A stretch of DNA of 64,000 nt from Streptomyces sp. R44 (GTDB lineage Bacteria; Actinomycetota; Actinomycetes; Streptomycetales; Streptomycetaceae): contig NZ_CP163444.1 in NCBI RefSeq assembly GCF_041053105.1, forward strand, positions 4,836,001 to 4,900,000, written 5' to 3'. Made by a program: the position numbers and the translations under genes. Position 1 is the first letter of the stretch; the number at the start of each line of letters is the position of its first letter. Below the pieces are notes generated by a model. The model worked only from the letters and a program-made list of their open reading frames with translations. It made no database searches and was not told the DNA's origin. Positions 35,615-44,518 of the stretch are shown here, one piece after another.

Positions 35615-36193
35615 ATGGCAGACGAGACGGCGAACGCGCAGGGTACGGCCGGGTTCATCTTCGAGATGGGCGTGCTCAAGAACGCCAAGCGGACCGGATG
35701 GTGGTTCACCGGCAACAACAATCCCGAGTCGATCGCCGAACACTCGTTCCGGGTGGGCGTCATCGGCGCCGTCCTGGCCATGATGGAGGGTGTGGACCCC
35801 GCCAAGGTCGCCTTGATGTGTCTGTTCCACGACACGCAGGAGACGCGGATCGGGGACATCCCGCACATCGGGCGCCGCTACATCGACGCCGCGACGAATC
35901 AGACGGTCACCGCCGATCAGGTGTCCGCCGCGCACCCGGCGGTGAGGGCCGGGGTGCAGCGTGTGGTGGAGGAGTACGAGGCCAACGACACGCCCGAGGC
36001 GATCGTGGCCAAGGACGCGGACAAGCTGGAGTGCCTCGTGCAGGCCGTCGAGTACCGCGCCCAGGGCAACACCCTGGTCCAGGACTGGATCGACACGTCC
36101 CTGAACAGCCTCAAGACGCCGTCCGCCCAGGCCCTCGCCGAGGCCGCGCTCACCATGTCACCGCTGGAGTGGCGCAAGACCTTCCTCGGCTGA
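35615..36193 (+). CDS. HD-domain phosphohydrolase (YfbR/HDDC2-like)
   Basis: 192 residues of the HD superfamily. Metal ligands are visible: His in ESIAEHSFRVG, the HD pair in MCLFHDTQETRIGDIPHI and the downstream Asp in IVAKDADKLECLVQAVEY. Such proteins hydrolyse deoxynucleoside 5'-monophosphates or related compounds. It shares an operon with the XRE regulator (17-bp gap, CGGAGG ribosome site). It may be a passenger of the graspetide locus or a separate metabolic gene. Confidence 0.88.
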   Translation: MADETANAQGTAGFIFEMGVLKNAKRTGWWFTGNNNPESIAEHSFRVGVIGAVLAMMEGVDPAKVALMCLFHDTQETRIGDIPHIGRRYIDAATNQTVTADQVSAAHPAVRAGVQRVVEEYEANDTPEAIVAKDADKLECLVQAVEYRAQGNTLVQDWIDTSLNSLKTPSAQALAEAALTMSPLEWRKTFLG

Positions 36194-36197
36194 CGGG

Positions 36198-37013
36198 TCA
36201 CCTCCGGACGGCTTCCAGTCTTTCCCTGATGGTGGCGACCCTGGTGTGGACCTGGGCGGCAGGGAGGGGGGTTCGGGGGCGGGGGACGGGTTCGCCGCGG
36301 CAGGGACCGCAGTCGCCGCCTTCGAGGGTGTCGGCGTATCCCGGCGCGCCGCAGGTGCCGCATTCGAGGATGCGGGGCGGGGCCGGGGTGCGGCGGATGG
36401 GGAGGGGCGGGAGCTTGTCGGTGAGGCGGCGGCGGACGAGGCCGGCGGGGTGATGGACGGGCTGCGGTAGGCCGGTGGTGAGTACGCGCAGGATGAAGTC
36501 GTCGGTGGCCTCGCGGTCGAACCACTCCTCGACCAGCGGGGTGAGGGCGTGGCACTCGGCATGCGACAGGGACAGCGCGGAGTTGGAGCGGCCGAGGGCG
36601 GCGAGGAGGACGTAGGCGCGTGAGCGCGTGTTCCGCTTCGACTCGCGGGGGACGTCGCCCTGCTGGAACGCCGCCCACCACGCGCTGTCACGCGGCGTTC
36701 GGGTGAACCACGTTCGAGTGATCCATTTTCCGTTCGGGCACTCGCGTCCGCGCCGCAGATGTCCTGCCCGCTGGATGCGGTTGAGCGCGGTGCTCAGGGC
36801 GACCTGGCCGTACGGCAACTGCTTGGCCAGCGTCTTCACCGAGATGTCGCTGCCCTCGGGCAGCCGGTCGATGTACGCGGCGACGGCGGCCTCGCGGGCC
36901 GGGAGGTGAGCGAAGTCCTGCGGGCCCCGGGGGAGCTGGTGCGGCGCGGCACGTTTGCCGTATCCCGGGTTGGCCAGGGGGTGGGGGGCAGCACTAAAGT
37001 CGGTGTTAGCCAT
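36198..37013 (-). CDS. Winged-helix DNA-binding protein with C-terminal zinc ribbon
   Basis: 271 residues. Residues about 35-95 form a winged-helix (AAVAAYIDRLPEGSDISVKTLAKQLPYG... then ALSTALNRIQRAGHLRRGREC), followed by a helical mid-domain. Near 220-245 a CGTCG...CGPC pair looks like a zinc ribbon. This matches a Streptomyces family of helix-turn-helix proteins of unknown target. ATG 37013 was chosen because the frame upstream lacks coding bias. It is convergent with the HD gene (5-bp gap). Confidence 0.75.
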   Translation of the reverse strand: MANTDFSAAPHPLANPGYGKRAAPHQLPRGPQDFAHLPAREAAVAAYIDRLPEGSDISVKTLAKQLPYGQVALSTALNRIQRAGHLRRGRECPNGKWITRTWFTRTPRDSAWWAAFQQGDVPRESKRNTRSRAYVLLAALGRSNSALSLSHAECHALTPLVEEWFDREATDDFILRVLTTGLPQPVHHPAGLVRRRLTDKLPPLPIRRTPAPPRILECGTCGAPGYADTLEGGDCGPCRGEPVPRPRTPLPAAQVHTRVATIRERLEAVRR

Positions 37014-37269
37014 GGTGATCGGTCCGATCTCTCGATCTCGGTGGTGAGACCCCCTCCAGGTGTTCCCGCACCTTGTGGGGGTCGCTTGTTTCCCAAGCTC
37101 GCCGGTCACGCTAGAGGCATATGACACTGCGTGGCAAGTCGGCCACCCTCCGTCAACTCGCGGGGTGGGTGGGTGGGTTGAATCCCAGGCCCGATCCCAT
37201 TCCCTCAAACACCGCTCGAAGCTCGGCGCTTGAGCTTCGGGGCCGGCCGCGCCCCACGTCGGGCCTCGG

Positions 37270-39690
37270 CTACGCCGGGAACCTCCGGTCCACCCACCGC
37301 CACGCGAGTTCCAGCAGTGCCGCGCCCGCCGCCGCGATGGCCACCGCCGTCCAGGGCATCGTCACGCCCACCAGCTTCAGGGCGAAGAACTCCTGGAGCC
37401 ACGGGACGGCGAGGACGAGGAGGAAGGCGGCTCCCATCGCGGCGACCAGGGCGACGCGCCACCAGGTGTAGGGGCGGGCGATGATCGCGAGGACCCACAT
37501 GGAGACCAGGAAGAGGGTGAGGGTGGCCGCGCTGGTCTCCGCGCCCAGGGCGTCCTCGCCCGTGTAGTAGTGGCGCGCCAGCACGTACGTGGTGAAGGTG
37601 GCCGCCGCCGCGACGACGCCGCCGGGGATCGCGTACCGCATGACCCGCCGTACGAAGTTCGGCTTGGCGCGTTCCTTGTTGGGGGCGAGGGCGAGGAAGA
37701 ACGCCGGGATGCCGATCGTGAGGGTGGAGAGCAGGGTCAGGTGGCGGGGGAGGAAGGGGTACTCCACCTGGGAGACGACCACCAGGATCGCCAGGAGGAC
37801 CGAGTAGACCGTCTTCGTGAGGAAGAGGGTGGCTACTCGGGTGATGTTGCCGATGACGCGGCGGCCTTCCGCCACCACCGACGGGAGCGTCGCGAAGCTG
37901 TTGTTCAGGAGGACGATCTGCGCCACCGCCCGCGTCGCCTCCGAGCCCGAGCCCATCGAGACGCCGATGTCGGCGTCCTTCAGGGCCAGGACGTCGTTGA
38001 CGCCGTCGCCCGTCATGGCGACCGTGTGGCCGTGGGACTGGAGCGCCGCGACCATGTCCCGCTTCTGCTGCGGGGTGACCCGGCCGAAGACCGCGTTCTC
38101 GTCGAGGACCTTCGCCATGTCCTCCCGCGCGGTGGGCAGGTGCCGGGCGTCCACCGTGTTCTCCGCGCCCGGCATGTTCAGTTTTCCGGCCACCGCTCCC
38201 ACCGAGACCGCGTTGTCGCCCGAGATGACCTTGGTGGCGACGTTCTGGTCGGCGAAGTAGGCGAGGGTGTCGGGGGCGTCGGGGCGCAGGCGCTGTTCCA
38301 GGACCACCAGGGCGGTGGGGCGGGTGTCCGCCGCCACCTCGGGGGAGTCGAGTTCCCGGGTCGTACGGGCCAGGAGCAGGACCCGCAGGCCCTGCTCGTT
38401 GAGGTGGTCGATCTCCGGGAGTGTCGGGTCGCCCGCCTTCAGGAGGACGTCCGGGGCGCCCAGGAGCCAGGTCGAGTCCTCCCCGTCCCCCTCGCTGAAG
38501 GACGCCCCGCTGTACTTGCGGGCCGAGGAGAACGGCAGGCTCTCCGTGCAGCGCCACTCCACCGTGTCCGGGTAGGCGTCGATGATGGCCCGGAGGGAGG
38601 CGTTCGGGCGGGGGTCGGACTCGCCGAGGGCGCCCAGGACCTTGCGTACGTAGGTCTCGTCCGATCCGTTCAGGGCGCGCACTTCCGTGACGTCCATGCC
38701 GCCCTCGGTGAGCGTGCCCGTCTTGTCCAGGCAGACCACGTCCACCCGGGCCAGGCCCTCGATCGCCGGCAGCTCCTGCACGAGGCACTGCTTGCGGCCG
38801 AGGCGGATCACGCCGATCGCGAAGGCGACGGAGGTGAGGAGGACGAGGCCCTCGGGGATCATCGGGACGATGCCGCCGACCGTGCGGGCGATCGCGTCCT
38901 TGAAGTTGTCGTCCTTCACGACGAGCTGGCTGATGACGAGCCCGATGGCGGTCGGGACCATCATCCACGTCACGTACTTGAGGATCGTGGAGATGCCCGT
39001 ACGCAGCTCGGAGTGGACCAGGGTGAAGCGGGAGGCCTCCTCGGCGAGCTGGGCGGCGTACGCCTCGCGGCCGACCTTGGTGGCGGTGAACGCGCCGCCG
39101 CCGGCGACCACGAACGAGCCGGACATCATGCGGTCGCCCGGTTTCTTCACCACCGGGTCCGCCTCGCCCGTGAGGAGCGACTCGTCGATCTCCAGGCTGT
39201 CGGCCTCCGCCACCTCGCCGTCGACGACGACCTTGTCGCCCGGGCCCAGCTCGATCAGGTCGCCCAGGACGATCTCCGAGGTGGACAGCTCGGCCGCCAC
39301 TCCGTCGCGCCGGACGGTGGGTTTCGCCTCGCCGATGACCGCCAGACCGTCGAGGGTCTTCTTGGCGCGGAGCTCCTGGATGATGCCGATGCCGGTGTTG
39401 GCGACGATCACGAAGCCGAAGAGGCTGTCCTGGATCGGCGCGACGAACAGCATGATCACCCACAGCACGCCGATGATCGCGTTGAAGCGGGTGAAGACGT
39501 TCGCGCGGACGATCTCCGTGGTCGAGCGGGAGCTCCGTACGGGTACGTCGTTGACCTCGCCGCGCGCGACGCGTTCGGCGACCTCGGCGGAGGTCAGTCC
39601 TCCGGGGCGGTGCACGACGGGCGGCCCGGTCGTCGCCGTCCCGGCTTCGGACCTGCCGCCGCCCGTGTCGATCTTCGCCCGCTGAGTCAT
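37270..39690 (-). CDS. CtpE-like P-type ATPase (probable Ca2+ transport)
   Basis: 806 residues. P-type ATPase with DKTGTLTEGG (phosphorylation Asp near residue 330), TGES-type actuator segment LLTGEADPV, and MTGDGVNDVLALKDADIG. Helix 4 reads VPMIPEGLVLLTS, the PEGL variant found in the actinobacterial CtpE calcium ATPases, and VQELPAIEGLARVDVVCLDKTGTLT matches that group well. There are ten hydrophobic segments. Calcium uptake is inferred from CtpE. ATG 39690. It has no N-terminal metal-binding domain. Confidence 0.88.
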   Translation of the reverse strand: MTQRAKIDTGGGRSEAGTATTGPPVVHRPGGLTSAEVAERVARGEVNDVPVRSSRSTTEIVRANVFTRFNAIIGVLWVIMLFVAPIQDSLFGFVIVANTGIGIIQELRAKKTLDGLAVIGEAKPTVRRDGVAAELSTSEIVLGDLIELGPGDKVVVDGEVAEADSLEIDESLLTGEADPVVKKPGDRMMSGSFVVAGGGAFTATKVGREAYAAQLAEEASRFTLVHSELRTGISTILKYVTWMMVPTAIGLVISQLVVKDDNFKDAIARTVGGIVPMIPEGLVLLTSVAFAIGVIRLGRKQCLVQELPAIEGLARVDVVCLDKTGTLTEGGMDVTEVRALNGSDETYVRKVLGALGESDPRPNASLRAIIDAYPDTVEWRCTESLPFSSARKYSGASFSEGDGEDSTWLLGAPDVLLKAGDPTLPEIDHLNEQGLRVLLLARTTRELDSPEVAADTRPTALVVLEQRLRPDAPDTLAYFADQNVATKVISGDNAVSVGAVAGKLNMPGAENTVDARHLPTAREDMAKVLDENAVFGRVTPQQKRDMVAALQSHGHTVAMTGDGVNDVLALKDADIGVSMGSGSEATRAVAQIVLLNNSFATLPSVVAEGRRVIGNITRVATLFLTKTVYSVLLAILVVVSQVEYPFLPRHLTLLSTLTIGIPAFFLALAPNKERAKPNFVRRVMRYAIPGGVVAAAATFTTYVLARHYYTGEDALGAETSAATLTLFLVSMWVLAIIARPYTWWRVALVAAMGAAFLLVLAVPWLQEFFALKLVGVTMPWTAVAIAAAGAALLELAWRWVDRRFPA

Positions 39691-39778
39691 GTTTTCGACG
39701 GTACGACCGGATTCGGTCGTTCACCTGCCGAGGAGGGCGAAGATCAGACCGGGGGAGGAGGGGAATCGTCCCCTGGTG

Positions 39779-40087
39779 CTACGCGCTCGTGCCCGGGTGC
39801 GACTCGGGGCTTCCGGTGGTCTCGGTGGTCGCCGCCGCCTGCGCCGCCGCGTACCGCTTGATCGCCGCGTCCCGCTTCCGCACGTACCAGATGCCGATCA
39901 GGCCGAGCCCGGCCCCCGCCAGGCACGTCCACACCCACCAGGTGAGGTCCCGGTCGTCGAACCAGCCGTAGAAGGGGACCTGGACGAGGAAGAGGACGAA
40001 CCAGAGGATCGTTCCGCCGGTGATGGTGGCGACGACCGGCCCTTCGAGGGGCTCGGGTGCCTCGTGCTTCGGTGTCCACTTCGCCAT
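39779..40087 (-). CDS. DUF2530 membrane protein
   Basis: 102 residues, two hydrophobic helices (about 20-42 and 50-68) with WFDDRDLTWWVW between them and a basic segment VRKRDAAIKRYAAAQ after, as in the actinobacterial DUF2530 family of unknown function. ATG 40087 is preceded by TAGACT and seven bases, which suggests a leaderless message. Confidence 0.85.
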   Translation of the reverse strand: MAKWTPKHEAPEPLEGPVVATITGGTILWFVLFLVQVPFYGWFDDRDLTWWVWTCLAGAGLGLIGIWYVRKRDAAIKRYAAAQAAATTETTGSPESHPGTSA

Positions 40088-40240
40088 GGGGCTCAGTCTA
40101 GGCCGGTCATTTTCGTGTCTACGCGCGGAGATGGACTGGCACTCGTTCATGTGTTCATACTGAAACGGTTTGCCTCTGGCGGGTTCCCTTCGTATGAACC
40201 GCCAAAAAAGGACTTTCTGAACCTCCGAAGAGGAACCCCC

Positions 40241-41698
40241 ATGAGCTCGACGGCCACCGCCAAGGCCATGCCCCCGTCACCGGAAGACCAGCTCCCCGCG
40301 GGCCCCGTCTCCGGTCTCGACCGCTACTTCAAGATCTCCGAGCGCGGCTCGACCGTCGCCCGCGAGATCCGCGGCGGCTTCGCCACCTTCTTCGCGATGG
40401 CGTACATCATCGTGCTGAACCCGATCATCCTCGGCAGCGCCAAGGACATGTACGGGCACCAGCTCGACAGCGGTCAGCTCGTCACCGCAACCGTCCTCAC
40501 GGCGGCGTTCACGACCCTCCTCATGGGTGTCATCGGCAACGTCCCGATCGCCCTGGCCGCCGGACTCGGCGTGAACACGGTCGTCGCCCTCCAGCTCGCG
40601 CCGAAGATGTCCTGGCCCGACGCCATGGGCATGGTCGTCCTCGCCGGCATCGTCGTCATGCTGCTCGTCGCCACCGGGCTGCGCGAGCGCGTCATGAACG
40701 CCGTCCCGGTCGGCCTCCGCAAGGGCATCGCCATCGGCATCGGCCTCTTCATCATGCTGATCGGCCTCGTCGACTCGGGCTTCGTCTCCCGCATCCCCGA
40801 CGCCGCGCACACCACCGTCCCGCTCCAGCTCGGCGGCGACGGCCACCTCACCGGCTGGCCGGTCCTCGTCTTCATCCTGGGCACGCTGCTCACCCTCGCG
40901 CTGATCATCCGCAAGGTGTCCGGCGCGATCCTCATCTCGATCGTCGTCATGACGATCGTGGCCATGGTGATCAACGCGGTCGCGACCGTCCCCTCCTGGG
41001 GCCTCACCACCCCCGAGTGGCCCGGCAACCCGGTCGCCTCGCCCGACTTCGGTCTCGTCGGCCAGGTCAGCCTCTTCGGCGGCTTCGGCAAGGTCGGCCT
41101 CCTGACGGGCGTCCTCTTCGTCTTCACCGTGCTGCTGTCCTGCTTCTTCGACGCCATGGGCACGATCCTCGGCGTCGGCGACGAGGCCAAGCTGATCGAC
41201 AAGGACGGCAACTTCCCCGGCATCAACAAGGTGCTGCTCGTCGACGGCCTCGCCGTCGCCTCCGGCGGCGCGACCTCGTCCTCCGCCACCACCTGCTTCG
41301 TGGAGTCCACGGCAGGCGTCGGCGAGGGTGCCCGCACCGGTCTCGCCTCGGTCGTGACCGGCGCGCTGTTCTCCGTGGCGCTGTTCCTCACGCCGCTCGC
41401 GACCATGGTGCCGTCGCAGGCCGCGACCCCCGCGCTGCTCGCGGTGGGCTTCCTGATCCTGGCCGGGTCGGTCAAGGACATCGACTGGAGCGACTTCACC
41501 ATCGCGGTGCCGGCGTTCCTGGCCATGGTGATGATGCCGTTCACCTACTCGATCACGAACGGCATCGGCATCGGCTTCATCGCCTTCACCGTGCTGCGCC
41601 TCGCGGCCGGCCGGGGCCGTGAGGTCCCGGTGGCCATGTACGTCGTGTCGGCGGTCTTCGTCTTCTACTACGCGATGCCGGCGCTCGGCCTGACCTGA
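40241..41698 (+). CDS. NCS2-family purine permease (AzgA-like)
   Basis: 485 residues with about 12-14 hydrophobic segments. AzgA-type blocks: GLDRYFKISERGSTVAREIRGGFATFFAMAYI at the start (given here in part), NPIILG, AAGLGVNTVVALQL, GLRKGIAIGIGLFIMLIGL, SCFFDAMGTILGVGDEA and SSATTCFVESTAGVGEGARTG. These proteins carry hypoxanthine, adenine or guanine with protons. ATG 40241 follows GAGGAA; the frame extends upstream as a shadow. Its last 31 bases overlap the RHH gene on the opposite strand. Confidence 0.93.
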   Translation: MSSTATAKAMPPSPEDQLPAGPVSGLDRYFKISERGSTVAREIRGGFATFFAMAYIIVLNPIILGSAKDMYGHQLDSGQLVTATVLTAAFTTLLMGVIGNVPIALAAGLGVNTVVALQLAPKMSWPDAMGMVVLAGIVVMLLVATGLRERVMNAVPVGLRKGIAIGIGLFIMLIGLVDSGFVSRIPDAAHTTVPLQLGGDGHLTGWPVLVFILGTLLTLALIIRKVSGAILISIVVMTIVAMVINAVATVPSWGLTTPEWPGNPVASPDFGLVGQVSLFGGFGKVGLLTGVLFVFTVLLSCFFDAMGTILGVGDEAKLIDKDGNFPGINKVLLVDGLAVASGGATSSSATTCFVESTAGVGEGARTGLASVVTGALFSVALFLTPLATMVPSQAATPALLAVGFLILAGSVKDIDWSDFTIAVPAFLAMVMMPFTYSITNGIGIGFIAFTVLRLAAGRGREVPVAMYVVSAVFVFYYAMPALGLT

Positions 41699-41892
41699 TC
41701 CCCGGGCGCGTCGGACGCCCCGTAGAACTTCTCCGTCTCGTCGACGGCGGTCTTGAACCGCTCGTCGAAGTCCTCGCGAATGAGCGTCCGGGCCACATAG
41801 TCCTGGACGCTCATTCCTCTTTTCGCGGCGTGACTCCTGAGCCGGTCGAGCAGCTCACCGTCGATGCGCAGGCTGAGCACTGTCGATCCCAT
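41668..41892 (-). CDS. Ribbon-helix-helix (CopG/Arc type) protein
   Basis: 74 residues. The N-terminal 45 residues fit an RHH DNA-binding fold: TVLSLRIDGELLDRLRSHAAKRGMSVQDYVARTL. The tail (ETEKFYGASD) is reminiscent of antitoxin C-termini, but no toxin gene is adjacent, so it may be a lone regulator. Its 3' end overlaps the purine permease gene by 31 bp in the convergent orientation. ATG 41892 is preceded by GACCCT and seven bases, consistent with a leaderless message. Confidence 0.75.
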   Translation of the reverse strand: MGSTVLSLRIDGELLDRLRSHAAKRGMSVQDYVARTLIREDFDERFKTAVDETEKFYGASDAPGDQVRPSAGIA

Positions 41893-42079
41893 GCCGTTCA
41901 GGGTCGGGGCAGCCGGGGCCCCTTTGCGTCACTTTCCGGATCCGACTCACTCATTTGGGTGATACATGGATGCCGAAGCGTGATCTGGCGTGTGCCGTGC
42001 TGTCGCCGCGCGCGGGAGTTGTGGGTGTGATGCGTGTGACGTCCGACCCCTCCCGTTGGTATTTAGACAGAGTAATGAG

Positions 42080-42088
42080 TTAGGCTAA
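42080..42088 (+). promoter_or_regulatory. Leaderless promoter -10 with TTAGGCTAA palindrome
   Basis: TTAGGCTAA contains TAGGCT, which ends seven bases before the MarR ATG at 42094, so transcription would begin at or near the start codon. The element is itself palindromic and might double as half of the MarR operator. Confidence 0.5.
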
Positions 42089-42093
42089 CGAAC

Positions 42094-42537
42094 ATGCCAG
42101 ATCTGTCCCACGGCACCGCCGACGACGCCGCGGCCGTGAACGCGCTCCGCTCCTCCGTCATGCGACTGGGCCGACGCCTCAAGCACCAGCGCGTCGACGA
42201 GTCGCTGAGCCCCACCGAGATGTCGGTGCTCGGCACCCTGTCGCTCTGCGGCTCCGCCACCCCCGGTGAGCTGGCCCGCAAGGAGCACGTCCAGCCGCCG
42301 TCGATGACCCGCATCGTCGCGCTGCTCGAAGCCAAGGGACTGGTCCGGCTCGAGCCGCACCCCGACGACCGCCGGCAGAAGGTGGTCAGCCAGACCGAGC
42401 AGGCCGAAGCCATGCTCGAAGAGTCCCGCCGCAAGCGGAACGCCTGGCTGGCCTCCCTCGCCGAAGGCCTGGACGAGGACGAATGGGCGAAGCTGCGCGC
42501 GGCCGCCCCGGTCCTGGAGAAGCTCGCCCACCTTTGA
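42094..42537 (+). CDS. MarR-family regulator
   Basis: 147 residues. The winged helix is clear: LSPTEMSVLGTLSLCGSATPGELARKEHVQPPSMTRIVALLEAKGLVRLEPHPDDRRQKVV (helix-turn-helix then wing; written in part as family blocks). It is directly followed by an MFS gene (its stop overlaps a possible TTG start), so it probably controls that transporter in response to a toxic ligand. Confidence 0.9.
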   Translation: MPDLSHGTADDAAAVNALRSSVMRLGRRLKHQRVDESLSPTEMSVLGTLSLCGSATPGELARKEHVQPPSMTRIVALLEAKGLVRLEPHPDDRRQKVVSQTEQAEAMLEESRRKRNAWLASLAEGLDEDEWAKLRAAAPVLEKLAHL

Positions 42538-42563
42538 CCGAGGCGCCAAGGAGGCGACGCACT

Positions 42564-43901
42564 TTGAGTACGGGACCCGGAGCAGACTCCGCACCCGTCC
42601 ATAAACCCACCCTCAAGACCCGTGGGCGGGGGGAAACCTTCTCCTCGCTCCGCATCCGCAACTACCGGCTGTTCTTCACCGGAGCCATCGTCTCCAACAC
42701 CGGTACCTGGATGGCGCGGATCACCCAGGACTGGCTGGTCCTGAGCCTCACCGGCTCGGCCGCCGCCGTCGGCATCACGACGGCCCTGCAGTTCCTGCCG
42801 ATGCTGCTCTTCGGGCTGTACGGCGGTGTCATCGCCGACCGCTACCCGAAGCGACGCCTGCTCCTCGTCAGCCAGGCGGCCCTCGGCCTGTGCGGGCTCG
42901 CGCTCGCCGCCCTCACCCTCTCCGGCTCCATCCAGGTCTGGCACGTCTACCTGATCGCCTTCCTCCTCGGCATGGTGACGGTCGTCGACAACCCGGCCCG
43001 GCAGACCTTCGTCTCCGAGATGGTCGGCCCGAAGCAGCTCCGCAACGCCGTCTCCCTGAACTCCGCGAACTTCCAGTCCGCGCGGCTCATCGGACCCGCC
43101 GTCGCCGGTGTCCTCATCGCCGGGGTCGGCAGCGGCTGGGCCTTCCTCCTCAACGGGCTCTTCTTCCTCGGGCCCATCACCGGCCTGCTCCTGATGCGGC
43201 CCGCCGAGTTCCACCCGGTGGAGCGCGTCCCGCGCGGCAAGGGGCAGCTACGGGAAGGACTGCGGTACGTGGCGGGCCGGCCGGACCTGATCTGGCCGAT
43301 CGTGCTGGTCGGCTTCGTCGGGACCTTCGGTTTCAACTTCCCGATCTGGCTCACCGCCTTCTCCGGCGACGTCTTCCACGTCGGCGCCGGTTCGTACGGC
43401 CTCCTCAACACCCTGATGGCCGCCGGCTCCCTCGTGGGCGCCCTCGCCGCCGCCCGCCGCGGCTCCACGCGGCTGAGGATGCTGGTGATCGCGGCGGCCG
43501 TCTTCGGCGTCCTGGAGATCGCGGCGGCCCTGTCGCCGGCCTTCTGGGTGTTCGCGCTGCTGCTCGTGCCGATCGGCATGATCGGCCTCACGGTGAACAT
43601 CACCGCGAACTCGGCCGTCCAGATGGCCACCGACCCCGCCATGCGGGGGCGGGTCATGAGCCTCTACATGATGGTCTTCGCCGGCGGTACGCCGATCGGG
43701 GCCCCGCTCCTCGGCTGGGTCACCGACACGTACGGCGCGCGCGTCGGCTTCGCCACGGGCGGCGTGATCTCGCTCGCGGCGGCGGTCATGGTGGGCCTGG
43801 TGCTCGCCCGGGTCGGCGGACTCAAGGTCGCGATGGGCTGGCACCACGGGCACCCGCAGGTGCGGTTCGTGGCGCGGGAGCGGCTGGCGACGGCCGCCTG
43901 A
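42564..43901 (+). CDS. MFS exporter (DHA3/EntS-like)
   Basis: 445 residues with 12 hydrophobic segments. Typical motifs: YGGVIADRYPKRRLLL after helix 2 and FLLGMVTVVDNPARQTFVSEMVGPKQLRNAVSLN, which is characteristic of the DHA3 subfamily of siderophore or macrolide exporters. TTG 42564 has AAGGAGG nine bases upstream; an in-frame TTG at 42534 overlapping the MarR stop would add ten residues. MarR-MFS pairing suggests ligand-induced efflux. Confidence 0.9.
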   Translation: MSTGPGADSAPVHKPTLKTRGRGETFSSLRIRNYRLFFTGAIVSNTGTWMARITQDWLVLSLTGSAAAVGITTALQFLPMLLFGLYGGVIADRYPKRRLLLVSQAALGLCGLALAALTLSGSIQVWHVYLIAFLLGMVTVVDNPARQTFVSEMVGPKQLRNAVSLNSANFQSARLIGPAVAGVLIAGVGSGWAFLLNGLFFLGPITGLLLMRPAEFHPVERVPRGKGQLREGLRYVAGRPDLIWPIVLVGFVGTFGFNFPIWLTAFSGDVFHVGAGSYGLLNTLMAAGSLVGALAAARRGSTRLRMLVIAAAVFGVLEIAAALSPAFWVFALLLVPIGMIGLTVNITANSAVQMATDPAMRGRVMSLYMMVFAGGTPIGAPLLGWVTDTYGARVGFATGGVISLAAAVMVGLVLARVGGLKVAMGWHHGHPQVRFVARERLATAA

Positions 43902-43904
43902 CGG

Positions 43905-43961
43905 TGCGGGGTGCGGGGTGCGGGGTGCGGGGTCACTGATGCGGGGCGCTTCCGGCGCCCC
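43905..43961. terminator. Tandem TGCGGGG repeats followed by terminator hairpin
   Basis: Four copies of TGCGGGG (43905-43932) begin right after the MFS stop codon. They are followed by GGGGCGC (43943-43949), a 5-nt loop and GCGCCCC (43955-43961). The hairpin lies between convergent genes (MFS and GNAT). Confidence 0.65.
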
Positions 43962-43984
43962 GGCGCCCCGTGTCCCGTCGCCCC

Positions 43985-44485
43985 TCAGAACCGCCGTTCC
44001 AGCACCTGGCCCGGCCAGTCGCCCACCTGGAACGGTTCCGTGCGGGTGAAGCCCCGGCCCTCGTAGTACTCGATCAGGCGGCCCTCGCTGCCCGCGAAGC
44101 AGTCCACGCGGAGGAGCGACACGCCCTGGCGGCGGGTCTCCGCCTCCGCGTGGGCCAGGAGCGCCGCTCCCACCCCGTGGCCGTGGAAGCGGGCGTCCGT
44201 CGCCAGGAGGCGGACGTACACCTCGGGCTCGTCCGCCGGGGCGATGTACTGGCCGGGGTGCGGGGTCAGCGTCATCGTGCCCGCCGGTACGCCGTCGATC
44301 TCGACGATCCACGGATCGCCCTCGGACATCGTCCGCTCGACCTGCTCCACCGCCTTCGGCCGCCCGGAGAAGGACTCCGTGCCCCACTGGGCGGTGATCC
44401 CCTTGTCGTTGAGCCACACCACGGCGCTGTCGAGTATCGCGAGTATCGCGGGGAGGTCCTCCGCCCCGCCCTTCCTGATCTTCAT
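43985..44485 (-). CDS. GNAT-family N-acetyltransferase
   Basis: 166 residues. The acetyl-CoA binding motif A is visible as VRLLATDARFHGHGVGAALLAHAEAETRRQG (Q/R-x-x-G-x-G/A type), followed by LLRVDCFAGSEGRLIEYYEGRGF motif B. Substrate unknown. ATG 44485 is preceded by TAACGT and seven bases on its strand, so the message is probably leaderless. It is divergent from thpR with only 33 bp between start codons. Confidence 0.9.
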   Translation of the reverse strand: MKIRKGGAEDLPAILAILDSAVVWLNDKGITAQWGTESFSGRPKAVEQVERTMSEGDPWIVEIDGVPAGTMTLTPHPGQYIAPADEPEVYVRLLATDARFHGHGVGAALLAHAEAETRRQGVSLLRVDCFAGSEGRLIEYYEGRGFTRTEPFQVGDWPGQVLERRF

Positions 44486-44518
44486 GCCGGAGACGTTAGT
44501 CGGTGCCAGACTTCTGTC

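Noticed and set aside
41668..41892. Toxin-antitoxin pair
   Set aside because: Only the RHH protein is present; the flanking genes are a permease and a MarR regulator.
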